A stretch of 64,000 nucleotides of DNA from DATKPE01 sp035524335 (GTDB lineage: Bacteria; Bacteroidota; Ignavibacteria; UBA10030; SZUA-254), in the NCBI GenBank assembly GCA_035524335.1, contig DATKPE010000061.1, positions 62,001 to 126,000 on the forward strand, written 5' to 3'. Shown one piece after another: positions 53,117 to 61,487 of this stretch. Under the pieces are notes generated by a model. The model was not told where the DNA came from. It did not search any database and saw only the letters and a program-made list of their open reading frames with translations. Positions within the stretch are counted from its first letter, which is position 1, and each line of letters opens with the position of its first letter. The position numbers were made by a program, and so were the translations under genes.

Positions 53117-55005
53117 AACGTATCCCCCCTCAGCGACCGGATGCGCTTGCGGGCATCGGCCGAATAGATGGAGGAGGGAAAACGGGCCAGAAGCTGTTCG
53201 TACGCGGCGATCGCCCGCGATACGTCCCTGAGTCCGAACTGCCAGACAAGCCCGATCTTCATGAGCGTTTCGTCGAGCAGGATGCTCTCGGGGAATCCGG
53301 TCATCAGCTGTTCGTACTGCTGGACGGCGTCCGGGTATTTTTTCAGCATGGCAAGGACATCGCCTGAACGGGCTGCCGCCTCATCAAGCATCTCCGAATT
53401 TGGATAGGAGGAGGGAATGGAGCGGTAAACCTCGAGCGCGTCGGCATATTTGTGGCGGCGGCGGAGAAGATCGCCCCGGGCGAAAGCGGCGAGCGCCGGC
53501 CTGTCCTTCTGAAGATGCTGGCCGATGAAAACCTCGAGCGAAAGCGCGTCGTTCGCGATGTCCGATGCCGGATTTCTGGTGAGCTCGCCGAGAAGAACGA
53601 GAGCGCTGTCGGGATGATTACCGAAATACTGTAGTTCCGCCAGACGGAACGCTGCTTCCTCCTGAATACTGCTGGTCCGCAGGCCGCGTCCGGCAATGGC
53701 GGTGTACTGTTCCGCCGCCTTGTCAAGATCCCCCGTTATCAGGTAAATATCGCCCAGCCGGAGACCGGCTTCCTGGACGGCTCCCGCAGAGGGAACGCCG
53801 AGGCGGAGCAGCATACCGAATGCGGTGCGTGCGCCCTCCGGATCCTGGAGAAAATCCTGCCTGAGGATGCCGATACGGAGGAGCGATGCGGCCCCCATCT
53901 CTGTTTTGGGATAGCTGTCGACGACCTGCTGATATCCCGCAATCGCTTTCCGGATCGTTTCCGTCCGGTCGGCGTTCTCCTTGCCGTCGCCGGGACCCGG
54001 AAAGGTCAGTCCGAAGAGACGGAGTGAATCGGGATCGCCCAGAGAGCCTTCGGTTGCCCGGGCATATCCGTATTTTGCCTCGGGCAGTCTGTCGAATCCG
54101 GGATAACGGTCTATGATTTCCCGGTATGTTCCGGCGGCGACGCTGTAGGCCCGGTCATGGAGCGACCGATCCGCGAAGGCAAACAGCTCGTGTCCCCTGG
54201 CCGAGGTTCGGTTGTCGATGATCCTGAAAACGTCGAGGGCCTTGTCGTATCCATGTCCCTCCGTGTATATCCAGGCGAGGAGTCTCATAAGATTGATGTC
54301 GGAATTCGACGCCGAAGCGGCTTCCTGAATAACCGATGTTGCCGCCGCCAGCCCGTCGGGGGAGTTCGTATAGGTTCCGATCGAAAACTGCACGTAACTG
54401 AGTTGTGAGGGGTTTTGCCTGAGGAGGGTCAGATATTCTCTGGTTGCTTCGGTGTAATGCGCAGTGATCGTATAACAGTTGGAGAGCTCTGAGATGAAAA
54501 GCCGCGGATCGCCCACGGCGGTCCGTCCGCGGAGGTAAATGCCGATCGCCCGCTCATATAAATGGCTGTCCGTCATCGCAGCGCCGACGATGTGATACGA
54601 TATCATCTCCTTCGGATTCAGGGCGATGACCTGTTCCCAGGTTGCCACAGCGGTCGATTCCTGCGAGTTGAGATAATAGATGGTGCCGAGTTCGGACAGC
54701 AGATTGATGTCCGACGGCTTTTTTTTCAGCTGCTGCAGAATAATGTCGATCGCTTCGGGGTATTTTTTGAGCTGGAGGAGATCGTGCCGCAGTTCGGAGG
54801 CGAGAGCGGGATTTCCGGGGCTTTCACGGAGAAGATCGGTCAGAATCCGTATGGCCGACTCATAATCGCCGGTCCGTTCATAGCTCTGGGCGAGCCGGAG
54901 CCGGAATTCGGGCTGTATACCCTGCTGTGCGTGAACAGATACGGTGAATCCGGCAAGGACGATCAGAAACGCCGCACATTTTCGATGCATGGACTGAAGA
55001 ACCAT
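53113..55005 (-). CDS. Exported multi-TPR protein
   Basis: 630 residues: signal peptide (CAAFLIVLAGFTVSVHAQ), then TPR units over the whole length, several of the outer-membrane-lipoprotein (YfiO/BamD-like) style toward the end (GLRDVSRAIAAYEQLLARFPSS). It is the first gene of the pair with the GATase-like protein (ATGA overlap). ATG 55005 or 54990 are both possible, and neither has a clear Shine-Dalgarno. Function unknown; probably a periplasmic scaffold. Confidence 0.83.
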   Translation of the reverse strand: MVLQSMHRKCAAFLIVLAGFTVSVHAQQGIQPEFRLRLAQSYERTGDYESAIRILTDLLRESPGNPALASELRHDLLQLKKYPEAIDIILQQLKKKPSDINLLSELGTIYYLNSQESTAVATWEQVIALNPKEMISYHIVGAAMTDSHLYERAIGIYLRGRTAVGDPRLFISELSNCYTITAHYTEATREYLTLLRQNPSQLSYVQFSIGTYTNSPDGLAAATSVIQEAASASNSDINLMRLLAWIYTEGHGYDKALDVFRIIDNRTSARGHELFAFADRSLHDRAYSVAAGTYREIIDRYPGFDRLPEAKYGYARATEGSLGDPDSLRLFGLTFPGPGDGKENADRTETIRKAIAGYQQVVDSYPKTEMGAASLLRIGILRQDFLQDPEGARTAFGMLLRLGVPSAGAVQEAGLRLGDIYLITGDLDKAAEQYTAIAGRGLRTSSIQEEAAFRLAELQYFGNHPDSALVLLGELTRNPASDIANDALSLEVFIGQHLQKDRPALAAFARGDLLRRRHKYADALEVYRSIPSSYPNSEMLDEAAARSGDVLAMLKKYPDAVQQYEQLMTGFPESILLDETLMKIGLVWQFGLRDVSRAIAAYEQLLARFPSSIYSADARKRIRSLRGDTL

Positions 55006-55161
55006 GAAGGATGATTCAAAAATATTCTATAATAAATATAGTAATTTTTTTCCGAAGAGATACCACGCTCTCCCGCATCCCGGCCTGCCTTGCATTTTTA
55101 CGCACAACTCCTTTAATTGTTCCATACATCAGCTTTGATCATTGTTCTTTCCGGAGGCATA

Positions 55162-56229
55162 ATGATTTTCAGACAATTCCAGCACGACCCCGGGGCGTGT
55201 CTGTCGTACCTGATCGGCTGTCCCTCTCACCGCGTGTGCGTCGTCATCGATCCCCAGATACAGACGGATATCTACACATCCTTCGCCGCAGGGCAGGGGA
55301 TGAACATCGTCCGCATCATCGAGACGCATGCGCATGCAGACCATCTTTCGGGGGCGAAACTGCTTTCGGCGCGTACCGGAGCGCCGGTTCATTTTCACGA
55401 CACCGCCACGACGGCGTATCCGACCCTGCCCCTCCGGGACGGCGACGAGCTTGCCGTCGGGAATGCCCTGCTGAGGGTCCTTCACACCCCGGGTCACACC
55501 GCCGACAGTGTTTCCCTGCTCGTCAGCGACCTCTCGCGGAGCCGGGATCCCTGGATGGTGCTGACCGGGGATACCCTTTTTGTCGGTGACACAGGCCGGC
55601 CGGACCTCGACGGCAGTCCGGAAATGCTCTATGACAGCATTTGGGGGAAGCTTCTCTCCCTGCCGGACGGGGTCGAGATGTTCCCCGGTCACGCAGCCGG
55701 TTCCTCCTGCGGCAAAGCCATGAGCCCGAAGACGTCGTCGACCATCGGATATGAACGCCTCTGCAATCCCGCACTCCGCTTCCGGTCGAAAGAGGAGTTC
55801 GTTGCATACGTGCTCTCAGATCTCCCCGTCCAGCCGCCGAGATTTCAACAGGTCCGGGGGTATAACCTCGGAGCCGTTGCCGAACCTCCGATCGAGAAGA
55901 CCTACAACGTCTCCTCCCTCCAGATCACGGTAACCGAGCTGAGGGAGAGACTTGCCCGGGGAGAGCGGCCCTTCCTGCTCGACGTCCGGGAGGAGGCCGA
56001 ATACCGCATGGCCAACCTTGGAGGTACACTGATTCCGATGAGGGAGATTCCGGCCCGCCTGTCCGAGCTTGAACCCTCGGAAGAGATCATCGTCCACTGC
56101 CATCACGGCAGCCGGAGCCAGAGGGTTGTCGATTTCCTGTATGAAAAAGGATTTCGCAACGTAAAAAACCTCGTCGGCGGCATAGACGCCTGGTCTGTCG
56201 AAATCGACCAGACTGTCCCGCGTTACTGA
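55162..56229 (+). CDS. Persulfide dioxygenase-rhodanese fusion (PRF-like)
   Basis: 355 residues from the ATG with GGAGG five bases upstream. The N-terminal MBL domain is ETHE1-like: THAHADH (55-61), TPGHTADSVS, LTGDTLFVGDTGRPD and PGHAAGSSCGKAMSPKTSST. The C-terminal rhodanese domain (about 255-355) has its active Cys313 in VHCHHGSRSQRV. Such fusions oxidise glutathione (or other) persulfide to sulfite and use the rhodanese to move sulfur to a thiol acceptor. It probably serves sulfide detoxification. A promoter TTGCAT-17-TTAATT lies upstream. Confidence 0.92.
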   Translation: MIFRQFQHDPGACLSYLIGCPSHRVCVVIDPQIQTDIYTSFAAGQGMNIVRIIETHAHADHLSGAKLLSARTGAPVHFHDTATTAYPTLPLRDGDELAVGNALLRVLHTPGHTADSVSLLVSDLSRSRDPWMVLTGDTLFVGDTGRPDLDGSPEMLYDSIWGKLLSLPDGVEMFPGHAAGSSCGKAMSPKTSSTIGYERLCNPALRFRSKEEFVAYVLSDLPVQPPRFQQVRGYNLGAVAEPPIEKTYNVSSLQITVTELRERLARGERPFLLDVREEAEYRMANLGGTLIPMREIPARLSELEPSEEIIVHCHHGSRSQRVVDFLYEKGFRNVKNLVGGIDAWSVEIDQTVPRY

Positions 56230-56312
56230 TTTCCTTCCTCTTTTCCGGCGGCGGCAGGGGGTGCCGCGTTTTTGACGGTTTTCCTAAATTTGACTATTTT
56301 CCCCTACCCGAT

Positions 56313-57035
56313 ATGCCATCCCACGCATCATCCGCATCGTTCCGCAGACTTGAACGGGAAATACTGCAATGCCGCAAATGTGACCGGCTGGTCTGCTGGC
56401 GAGAAAAAGTGGCGGAGGAAAAAGTTGCCCGGTACGCGGAATCGGAGTACTGGGGACGGGCGGTTCCGGGCTTCGGCGACCCGGCGGCCCGGCTTCTTGT
56501 CGTCGGTCTTGCCCCCGCGGCACACGGCGCCAACCGGACGGGCAGGATGTTCACCGGGGACCGGAGCGGCGAGTGGCTCTACCGTGCGCTGTTCACGTTC
56601 GGTTTTTCCGGGAGCGCCGTGTCGGCCTCGCGGGAAGACGGCCTTGTCCTGCGCGACTGCTATATAACTGCCGCGGCGCGGTGCGCTCCGCCCGCCAACA
56701 AGCTCCTGCGGGAGGAGATTGCAAATTGCCGGCCGTATCTTCTCGGCGAGCTGGCCCTGCTCCGAAATCTGCGCGTGATCGTCGGGCTGGGCAGGACGGC
56801 CTTTGATGCCGCGTTCGATTCGCTGAAATCGCTCGGCGGCACCGGAGCTTCCGCCCGCCCGGCATTCGGACACGGGAAAAAATACCGGATCAGCGAGGGC
56901 CTCACGCTTATCGCGTCGTACCATCCAAGTCAGCAGAATACGTTCACCGGAAAACTCACGCGACCGATGTTCCACGCGGTGTTCCGGGAGGCCCGACGCA
57001 TTCTGCAATCATCCAACGAGGGAAACGAAAGGTGA
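56313..57035 (+). CDS. Family 5 uracil-DNA glycosylase (UdgB type)
   Basis: 240 residues. The four iron-sulfur Cys are Cys20, Cys23, Cys124 and Cys139 (CRKC, ARCAPPANK, NCRPY). GLAPAAHGANRTGRMFTGDRSG and SYHPSQQNTFTGKLT are typical of the family 5 enzymes of thermophiles and others. It removes uracil, and also hypoxanthine or xanthine in some members, from DNA. The family often occurs where high temperature drives cytosine deamination, though it is not restricted to thermophiles. First gene of a run with SDR (4-bp gap) and the PLP enzyme. Confidence 0.94.
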   Translation: MPSHASSASFRRLEREILQCRKCDRLVCWREKVAEEKVARYAESEYWGRAVPGFGDPAARLLVVGLAPAAHGANRTGRMFTGDRSGEWLYRALFTFGFSGSAVSASREDGLVLRDCYITAAARCAPPANKLLREEIANCRPYLLGELALLRNLRVIVGLGRTAFDAAFDSLKSLGGTGASARPAFGHGKKYRISEGLTLIASYHPSQQNTFTGKLTRPMFHAVFREARRILQSSNEGNER

Positions 57036-57039
57036 CATT

Positions 57040-57807
57040 ATGAACGGGGAATTCGAAAACAGGGTAATCGTCGTCACCGGGGCATCCAGCGGTATCGGAA
57101 GAGCGGTAGCGAAGCTGGCATGTGAACGGGGCGCGTATATCTCGGCGGTGGCCCGGCGGGAATTCGAACTGCGCAATCTGGCCGGGACGCTCGATCCGTC
57201 CCGCATGGAGGTGATCGCCGCAGACGTCACGCACGACGGCGACCGGCAGAAAATAATCCAGCAGACCATCAAACGCTTCGGCGGGATCGACGTTCTCGTC
57301 AATGCCGCAGGGATCATCGGGAACGGCACAATTGAGTCGACATCGCTCGATCAGTGGGATCGGATGATGGACGTTAATCTGCGGTCGCTCTTCCGGCTCA
57401 GCCAGCTGGCGCTTCCCTCATTGATTCAGCGGAAGGGGAACATCGTCAACCTGTCGAGTGTTACGGGCGTCAGGTCGTTTCCCAACGTCCTGGCGTACTG
57501 TGTCAGTAAGTCGGGCGTCGATCAGCTGACAAGATGCGCCGCTCTCGAACTTGGACCGAAGGGGGTCAGAGTCAACGCTGTCGACCCGGGGGTCGTTGTG
57601 ACGAATCTGCACAGAAACAGCGGCATGGACGAGGAATCCTACTCCCGATTTCTCGAGCATTCAAAAACCACCCATCCGATCGGCAGGGTCGGGAAACCGG
57701 AAGAGGTTGCGGAACTGATCCTGTTTCTTGCCTCCGATCGCGCGGGATGGATCACGGGGGGAAGTTTCAGCATCGACGGCGGCCGGGCCCAGACCTGTGC
57801 ACGCTGA
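57040..57807 (+). CDS. Short-chain dehydrogenase/reductase
   Basis: 255 residues of a classical SDR: TGASSGIG (13-20) for cofactor binding, NAAG near 88, catalytic Ser139, Tyr153 and Lys157 (NLSSVTG ... YCVSKSG), and the C-terminal FLASDRAGWITGGSFSIDGG. It reduces or oxidises an alcohol/ketone, and the substrate is not defined. NAD versus NADP preference cannot be settled by eye. It lies between the uracil glycosylase and the trans-sulfuration enzyme, likely in one transcript. Confidence 0.93.
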   Translation: MNGEFENRVIVVTGASSGIGRAVAKLACERGAYISAVARREFELRNLAGTLDPSRMEVIAADVTHDGDRQKIIQQTIKRFGGIDVLVNAAGIIGNGTIESTSLDQWDRMMDVNLRSLFRLSQLALPSLIQRKGNIVNLSSVTGVRSFPNVLAYCVSKSGVDQLTRCAALELGPKGVRVNAVDPGVVVTNLHRNSGMDEESYSRFLEHSKTTHPIGRVGKPEEVAELILFLASDRAGWITGGSFSIDGGRAQTCAR

Positions 57808-57828
57808 ACAGCGCCAGGAGATGACGAC

Positions 57829-59031
57829 ATGAAAAAAAGACAGGCACCTGCGGGCCGTGCGACCATCGCCGTCCACGGGACGAGAGTGGGGGCGTTCAAA
57901 GGGCCGGTGGTCATGCCCATTTATCAGACAAGCACCTATCGGTTCAGCAGTTCAAACGACGCTGTCCGGTATGCCGCCGGCGATCCAGACGTGCTCGTCT
58001 ACAGCCGGTATCACAATCCGACGGTCAATGAAGTCGAAAAAAAGATAGCGCGGATGGAAGGTGCGGAGGATGCCGCGCTGTTTTCCTCCGGTATGGCCGC
58101 GGTGACCACCGCGATACTCAGTATGTGCTCCGCCGGCGACGAAATCGTCAGCACTCCGGGGCTCTACGGCGGGACATACCGTTTTTTCCGCGACGTCCTG
58201 CCGGGACTCGGCATTGGGGTCAGGTATGTCGATCCGGCCGCCCTTGACGATCTTCTCTATCTCATAACTCCCAAGACGAGGGTCGTCTACTGTGAGTCGC
58301 CCACCAACCCGACACTCGCTCTCGTCGATATCGCACGGCTGACGGGACTTGTCCGGAGGGCGTCCCGGGAATTCGGAACGACCATCAGGATTGTCTGTGA
58401 CAATACGTTTGCGACCATTCTCAACCAGAATCCGTTTGCCCTCGGCGTCGACTGTGTTGTGGAAAGTACGACAAAATATCTCGGCGGCCATGCGGATCTG
58501 CTCGGCGGCGTGGTCGTGGCGGGGAGACCGCTCGTTGCCCGGATCAGGGAACTCGCAAAACATTTCGGGGGGTGTGCCGATCCCTTCGCGGCGTTTCTTC
58601 TCGACCGGAGCCTGAAAACTTTCCATCTCAGGGTCGAGCGGCAGAATGCCAATGCTCTGGCTCTCGCCCGGGCGCTTTCAGCGCATCGGAAGGTGTCGCG
58701 CGTCATCTACCCCGGCCTGCCGGAGCATCCGCAGTACAAGCTCGCCCGGCGGCAGATGTCCGGATACGGAGGCATGGTGACAATCGAAGTGCGCGGCGGG
58801 CTTCGTGCGGCAGTCCGTGTCTGCGATTCCCTTCGCATCGCCGTGAACGCAATGTCGCTCGGCGGTGTGGAGACCCTCGTCAGCATCCCGGTCTATTCGT
58901 CTCATATCAACATGACGACTGCCGAGCTGAAACAGCATGGTGTGACGCCGGGGATGATCAGAATATCGACCGGGGTGGAGGATGCCGAAGATCTTATAGC
59001 AGATTTCCGGCAGGCGCTCAGCCGGGCCTGA
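57829..59031 (+). CDS. Trans-sulfuration-family PLP enzyme (cystathionine gamma-lyase / methionine gamma-lyase type)
   Basis: 400 residues of the Cys/Met metabolism family. YSRYHNPT and LYGGTY give the aromatic residues of the active site, CDNTFAT the ring contact, and ESTTKYLGGHAD the Schiff-base Lys216. Enzymes of this type use cystathionine, homocysteine or O-acyl-homoserine. Methionine gamma-lyase is an alternative. It may feed persulfide or sulfide metabolism, consistent with the persulfide dioxygenase upstream, but that link is inference. Confidence 0.9.
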   Translation: MKKRQAPAGRATIAVHGTRVGAFKGPVVMPIYQTSTYRFSSSNDAVRYAAGDPDVLVYSRYHNPTVNEVEKKIARMEGAEDAALFSSGMAAVTTAILSMCSAGDEIVSTPGLYGGTYRFFRDVLPGLGIGVRYVDPAALDDLLYLITPKTRVVYCESPTNPTLALVDIARLTGLVRRASREFGTTIRIVCDNTFATILNQNPFALGVDCVVESTTKYLGGHADLLGGVVVAGRPLVARIRELAKHFGGCADPFAAFLLDRSLKTFHLRVERQNANALALARALSAHRKVSRVIYPGLPEHPQYKLARRQMSGYGGMVTIEVRGGLRAAVRVCDSLRIAVNAMSLGGVETLVSIPVYSSHINMTTAELKQHGVTPGMIRISTGVEDAEDLIADFRQALSRA

Positions 59032-59047
59032 CTGTGGGGGATACAGA

Positions 59048-59071
59048 GCGGCGGGAATTTCTTCCCGCCGC
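59048..59071. terminator. GC-rich hairpin between convergent genes
   Basis: Perfect 10-bp stem, GCGGCGGGAA (59048-59057) and TTCCCGCCGC (59062-59071), with loop TTTC. It is between the trans-sulfuration gene and the small minus-strand gene. No T-run. Confidence 0.5.
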
Positions 59072-59078
59072 CGGAACG

Positions 59079-59378
59079 TTAACTTTCGAGGGTGTAAATT
59101 TCCCGTCTGCCGGATTCCACCAGCTGGTGATAATCCTTCATAACCTTCTGCAGTGATTTGTCCGACATCAGGGTGCGGGATGTCTGGATATACTCCTCGA
59201 GATTCCCGACCTCCATTTCGCTGACGACCGTCCAATAGCGTTCGCCGCAGACGTCAGTCATGATCCGGAACGGTTTAAAACCATGTTTCTTCAGAGCTTT
59301 GGAGAGCTGGTGGAATTTGTCGACCATCGGACGGACCTGTCCGGGGCGGCAGTACATGATATCGCGTATAACGTACAT
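59079..59378 (-). CDS. Small dimeric alpha-beta barrel-like protein (NIPSNAP/ABM-like)
   Basis: 99 residues. MYVIRDIMYCRPGQVRPMVDKFHQLSKALKKHG looks like the beta-alpha-beta start of a ferredoxin-like dimeric alpha-beta barrel (NIPSNAP, EthD or ABM types), with a later strand-helix unit (YWTVVSEMEVGNLEEYIQT). The function is not known. It is a separate gene, convergent with the trans-sulfuration gene. Confidence 0.7.
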   Translation of the reverse strand: MYVIRDIMYCRPGQVRPMVDKFHQLSKALKKHGFKPFRIMTDVCGERYWTVVSEMEVGNLEEYIQTSRTLMSDKSLQKVMKDYHQLVESGRREIYTLES

Positions 59379-59441
59379 ACAACCTCCTGCAAACGGTGGG
59401 AAGAACAGTGAACTGTGTTGCCGGGAAGATAGAAGATTTCC

Positions 59442-60401
59442 TCAAGAGTTCAAAACTTCCCTGAAGAGGGATGGGGCGACGTTGCCGCCGCTGATGATCA
59501 CGCCGATTTTTTTCCCCCGGAGGCCGGATTGGTTTTTTACCGCCGCCGCCGGGGCCACCGCGCCGGTCGGTTCCACGACCATCTTCATGCGCTCGAAGAA
59601 AAACCGCATCATCGGAAAAATGTCGCCGTCGCTGATTGTGATGACATCGTCGACGTAGTGGAGCATCATTTCAAAATTCAGCGATCCGACGGAGAGCGTC
59701 CGCATGCCGTCTGCCACGGTGTTCACCGTTTTCAGTTTTACGATCGTCCGCGAACGGAACGACCGGCACGCATCGTCGGCGCCCTCCGTTTCCACGCCGA
59801 TCACCTTAATCCCGGGGGAGGACTGTTTTGCCACCACCGACGAGCCGGCCAGAAGCCCGCCTCCGCCGACGGGCACGTACAGGTAGTCGAGCGGACCGGT
59901 CTCCTGAAACAGTTCCAGCGCCGCCGTCCCCTGGCCCGCAATGAGGACGGGGTCGTTGTAGGGATGGATCAGCGTGAAGCCGGACGATTCGATCAGCTCT
60001 GCACAAACCCGCTCCCGGTCATCGGTCGAATCTTCACAGAAAACGACTTCCGCTCCGTAACCTTTTGTGGCTTCGATCTTGGCCGGGACCGAATTGCGGG
60101 GCATGACGATGACCGCCCGGATCCCGAGCAGGCGCGCCGCAAGGGCAACTCCCTGGGCGTGGTTTCCGGAAGAATGTGCGACAACGCCGCGGCTTTTCTG
60201 CGTGTCGGTGAGCGACGACAGCTTGTTGAATGCGCCGCGGAATTTGAAGGCGCCGATACGCTGAAAATTCTCGGCCTTGAAATAAAGTTCGTTGCCGGTC
60301 CGTTCGTTCAGCGTCCGGGAGGTGAGCACCGGAGTCCGGTGGGCGATTCCCGAAATACGGGCGGCGGCCCGGAGGACATCCTCGAAGGTTACCATTGTCA
60401 T
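59442..60401 (-). CDS. Threonine dehydratase / serine racemase-like PLP enzyme
   Basis: 319 residues of fold-type II. Lys53 in AFKFRGA is the Schiff-base Lys, SSGNHAQGVA the carboxylate loop, and VPVGGGGLLAG the phosphate loop. It has no C-terminal ACT domain, so it resembles the catabolic (TdcB/serine racemase) form rather than IlvA. It deaminates Thr or Ser to the 2-oxoacid, or racemises Ser. The start overlaps the stop of the quinone-reductase-like gene (ATGA), so both are co-translated. Confidence 0.9.
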   Translation of the reverse strand: MTMVTFEDVLRAAARISGIAHRTPVLTSRTLNERTGNELYFKAENFQRIGAFKFRGAFNKLSSLTDTQKSRGVVAHSSGNHAQGVALAARLLGIRAVIVMPRNSVPAKIEATKGYGAEVVFCEDSTDDRERVCAELIESSGFTLIHPYNDPVLIAGQGTAALELFQETGPLDYLYVPVGGGGLLAGSSVVAKQSSPGIKVIGVETEGADDACRSFRSRTIVKLKTVNTVADGMRTLSVGSLNFEMMLHYVDDVITISDGDIFPMMRFFFERMKMVVEPTGAVAPAAAVKNQSGLRGKKIGVIISGGNVAPSLFREVLNS

Positions 60402-61435
60402 CAGATTTTCAGAACTATTTTTCCGAAATTATTTCTTCCCTCCATGCGGCGATGGGCCTCGGCGGCGTCCCGGAGGGCGAACACCGAATCAATCACCGGT
60501 ACGAGACGCGGCGAAGGGCCGCCGAAAAACGAGAGAACCTCGTGCAGTTCTCCCTTGCCGCCCATCCACGAGCCGAAAATCGACTGATGGCGGGCATACA
60601 CATACCGGACATCAAGCGTAACGCTGTATTCCGCCGTTGCGCCGCAGGTGACGAGCCGCCCGCCCCGCGCCAGCACCCGTATGCTTTTTTCAAAAACGTT
60701 CCCCCCTGTGTGCTCGAAGACAATATCGACGCCCCGTTTCCCGGTCAGCCTGCCCACCTCGTCGGCGAAATCGGCGGTCCGGTAATTGATCGTTTCCTCC
60801 GCCCCGAACTGCCGCGCACGGGCCAGTTTTTCGTCCGAGCCGGCAGTCGCGATGATATGCGCCCCCCATAATTTCGCGATCTGAATTGCAGCCGAGCCGA
60901 CGCCGCTTCCTGCGCCGTGAACGAGAACGGTTTCGCCGGGCCGCACGCGGGCAAGAGAGACGAGCATGTGCCACGCCGTGAGAAAGACAAGAGGAATCGC
61001 GGCCGCCTCTTCGTCGGTCAGCCCGGCCGGAACGGGAACGACGTTTTCGGCAGGGAGCGCGACAAATTCCGCATACGTGCCGTTCTCCTTTGTCCCGAGG
61101 ACCCGGTAGCTCCGGCACAGGTTGTCGCGCCCGCTGAGGCAGTGCGAACATTCGCCGCAGGACAGCCCCGGGGAAATGAGGATGCGGTCTCCCGGTTTAA
61201 CGGTTGTCACGGACGCTCCGCAGGCGGATATCACCCCGCATCCGTCGGAGCCGGGAATGTGAGGAAGCGGAATGTTGCGTTCGCGTTCTCCGCTCCGCAC
61301 CCAGAGATCGAGATGGTTCAGGGCGGCCGCTTTCATCTTGACGAGGACCTCATGCGCGCGGGGGACAGGTTCGGGCATCTCGCCGAACTGAAGTACTTCG
61401 GGACCGCCGAAGGAATTGAAGTGGATTGCTTTCAT
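60401..61435 (-). CDS. Zinc-type alcohol dehydrogenase / quinone oxidoreductase-like MDR protein
   Basis: 344 residues from the ATG at 61433-61435; a longer open frame upstream runs into pckA. The catalytic zinc area (GSDGCGVI), the structural-zinc Cys loop (CGECSHCLSGRDNLC) and the NAD(P) Rossmann fold (VLVHGAGSGVGSAAIQIAKLWG) are present. The reaction could be alcohol or threonine dehydrogenation or reduction of a quinone/enone. Translational coupling to the threonine-dehydratase-like gene fits amino-acid catabolism, but this is inference. It is 52 bp downstream of pckA. Confidence 0.9.
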   Translation of the reverse strand: MKAIHFNSFGGPEVLQFGEMPEPVPRAHEVLVKMKAAALNHLDLWVRSGERERNIPLPHIPGSDGCGVISACGASVTTVKPGDRILISPGLSCGECSHCLSGRDNLCRSYRVLGTKENGTYAEFVALPAENVVPVPAGLTDEEAAAIPLVFLTAWHMLVSLARVRPGETVLVHGAGSGVGSAAIQIAKLWGAHIIATAGSDEKLARARQFGAEETINYRTADFADEVGRLTGKRGVDIVFEHTGGNVFEKSIRVLARGGRLVTCGATAEYSVTLDVRYVYARHQSIFGSWMGGKGELHEVLSFFGGPSPRLVPVIDSVFALRDAAEAHRRMEGRNNFGKIVLKI

Positions 61436-61487
61436 AGGCAGATGTCGGATGAACCGCCGGAACCGGTGTTTGCAGGGGTGCGCGGCC

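Noticed and set aside
51911..53167. A 418-codon frame opposite the GATase-like gene
   Set aside because: Antisense shadow; the minus-strand product has a signal peptide and family resemblance.
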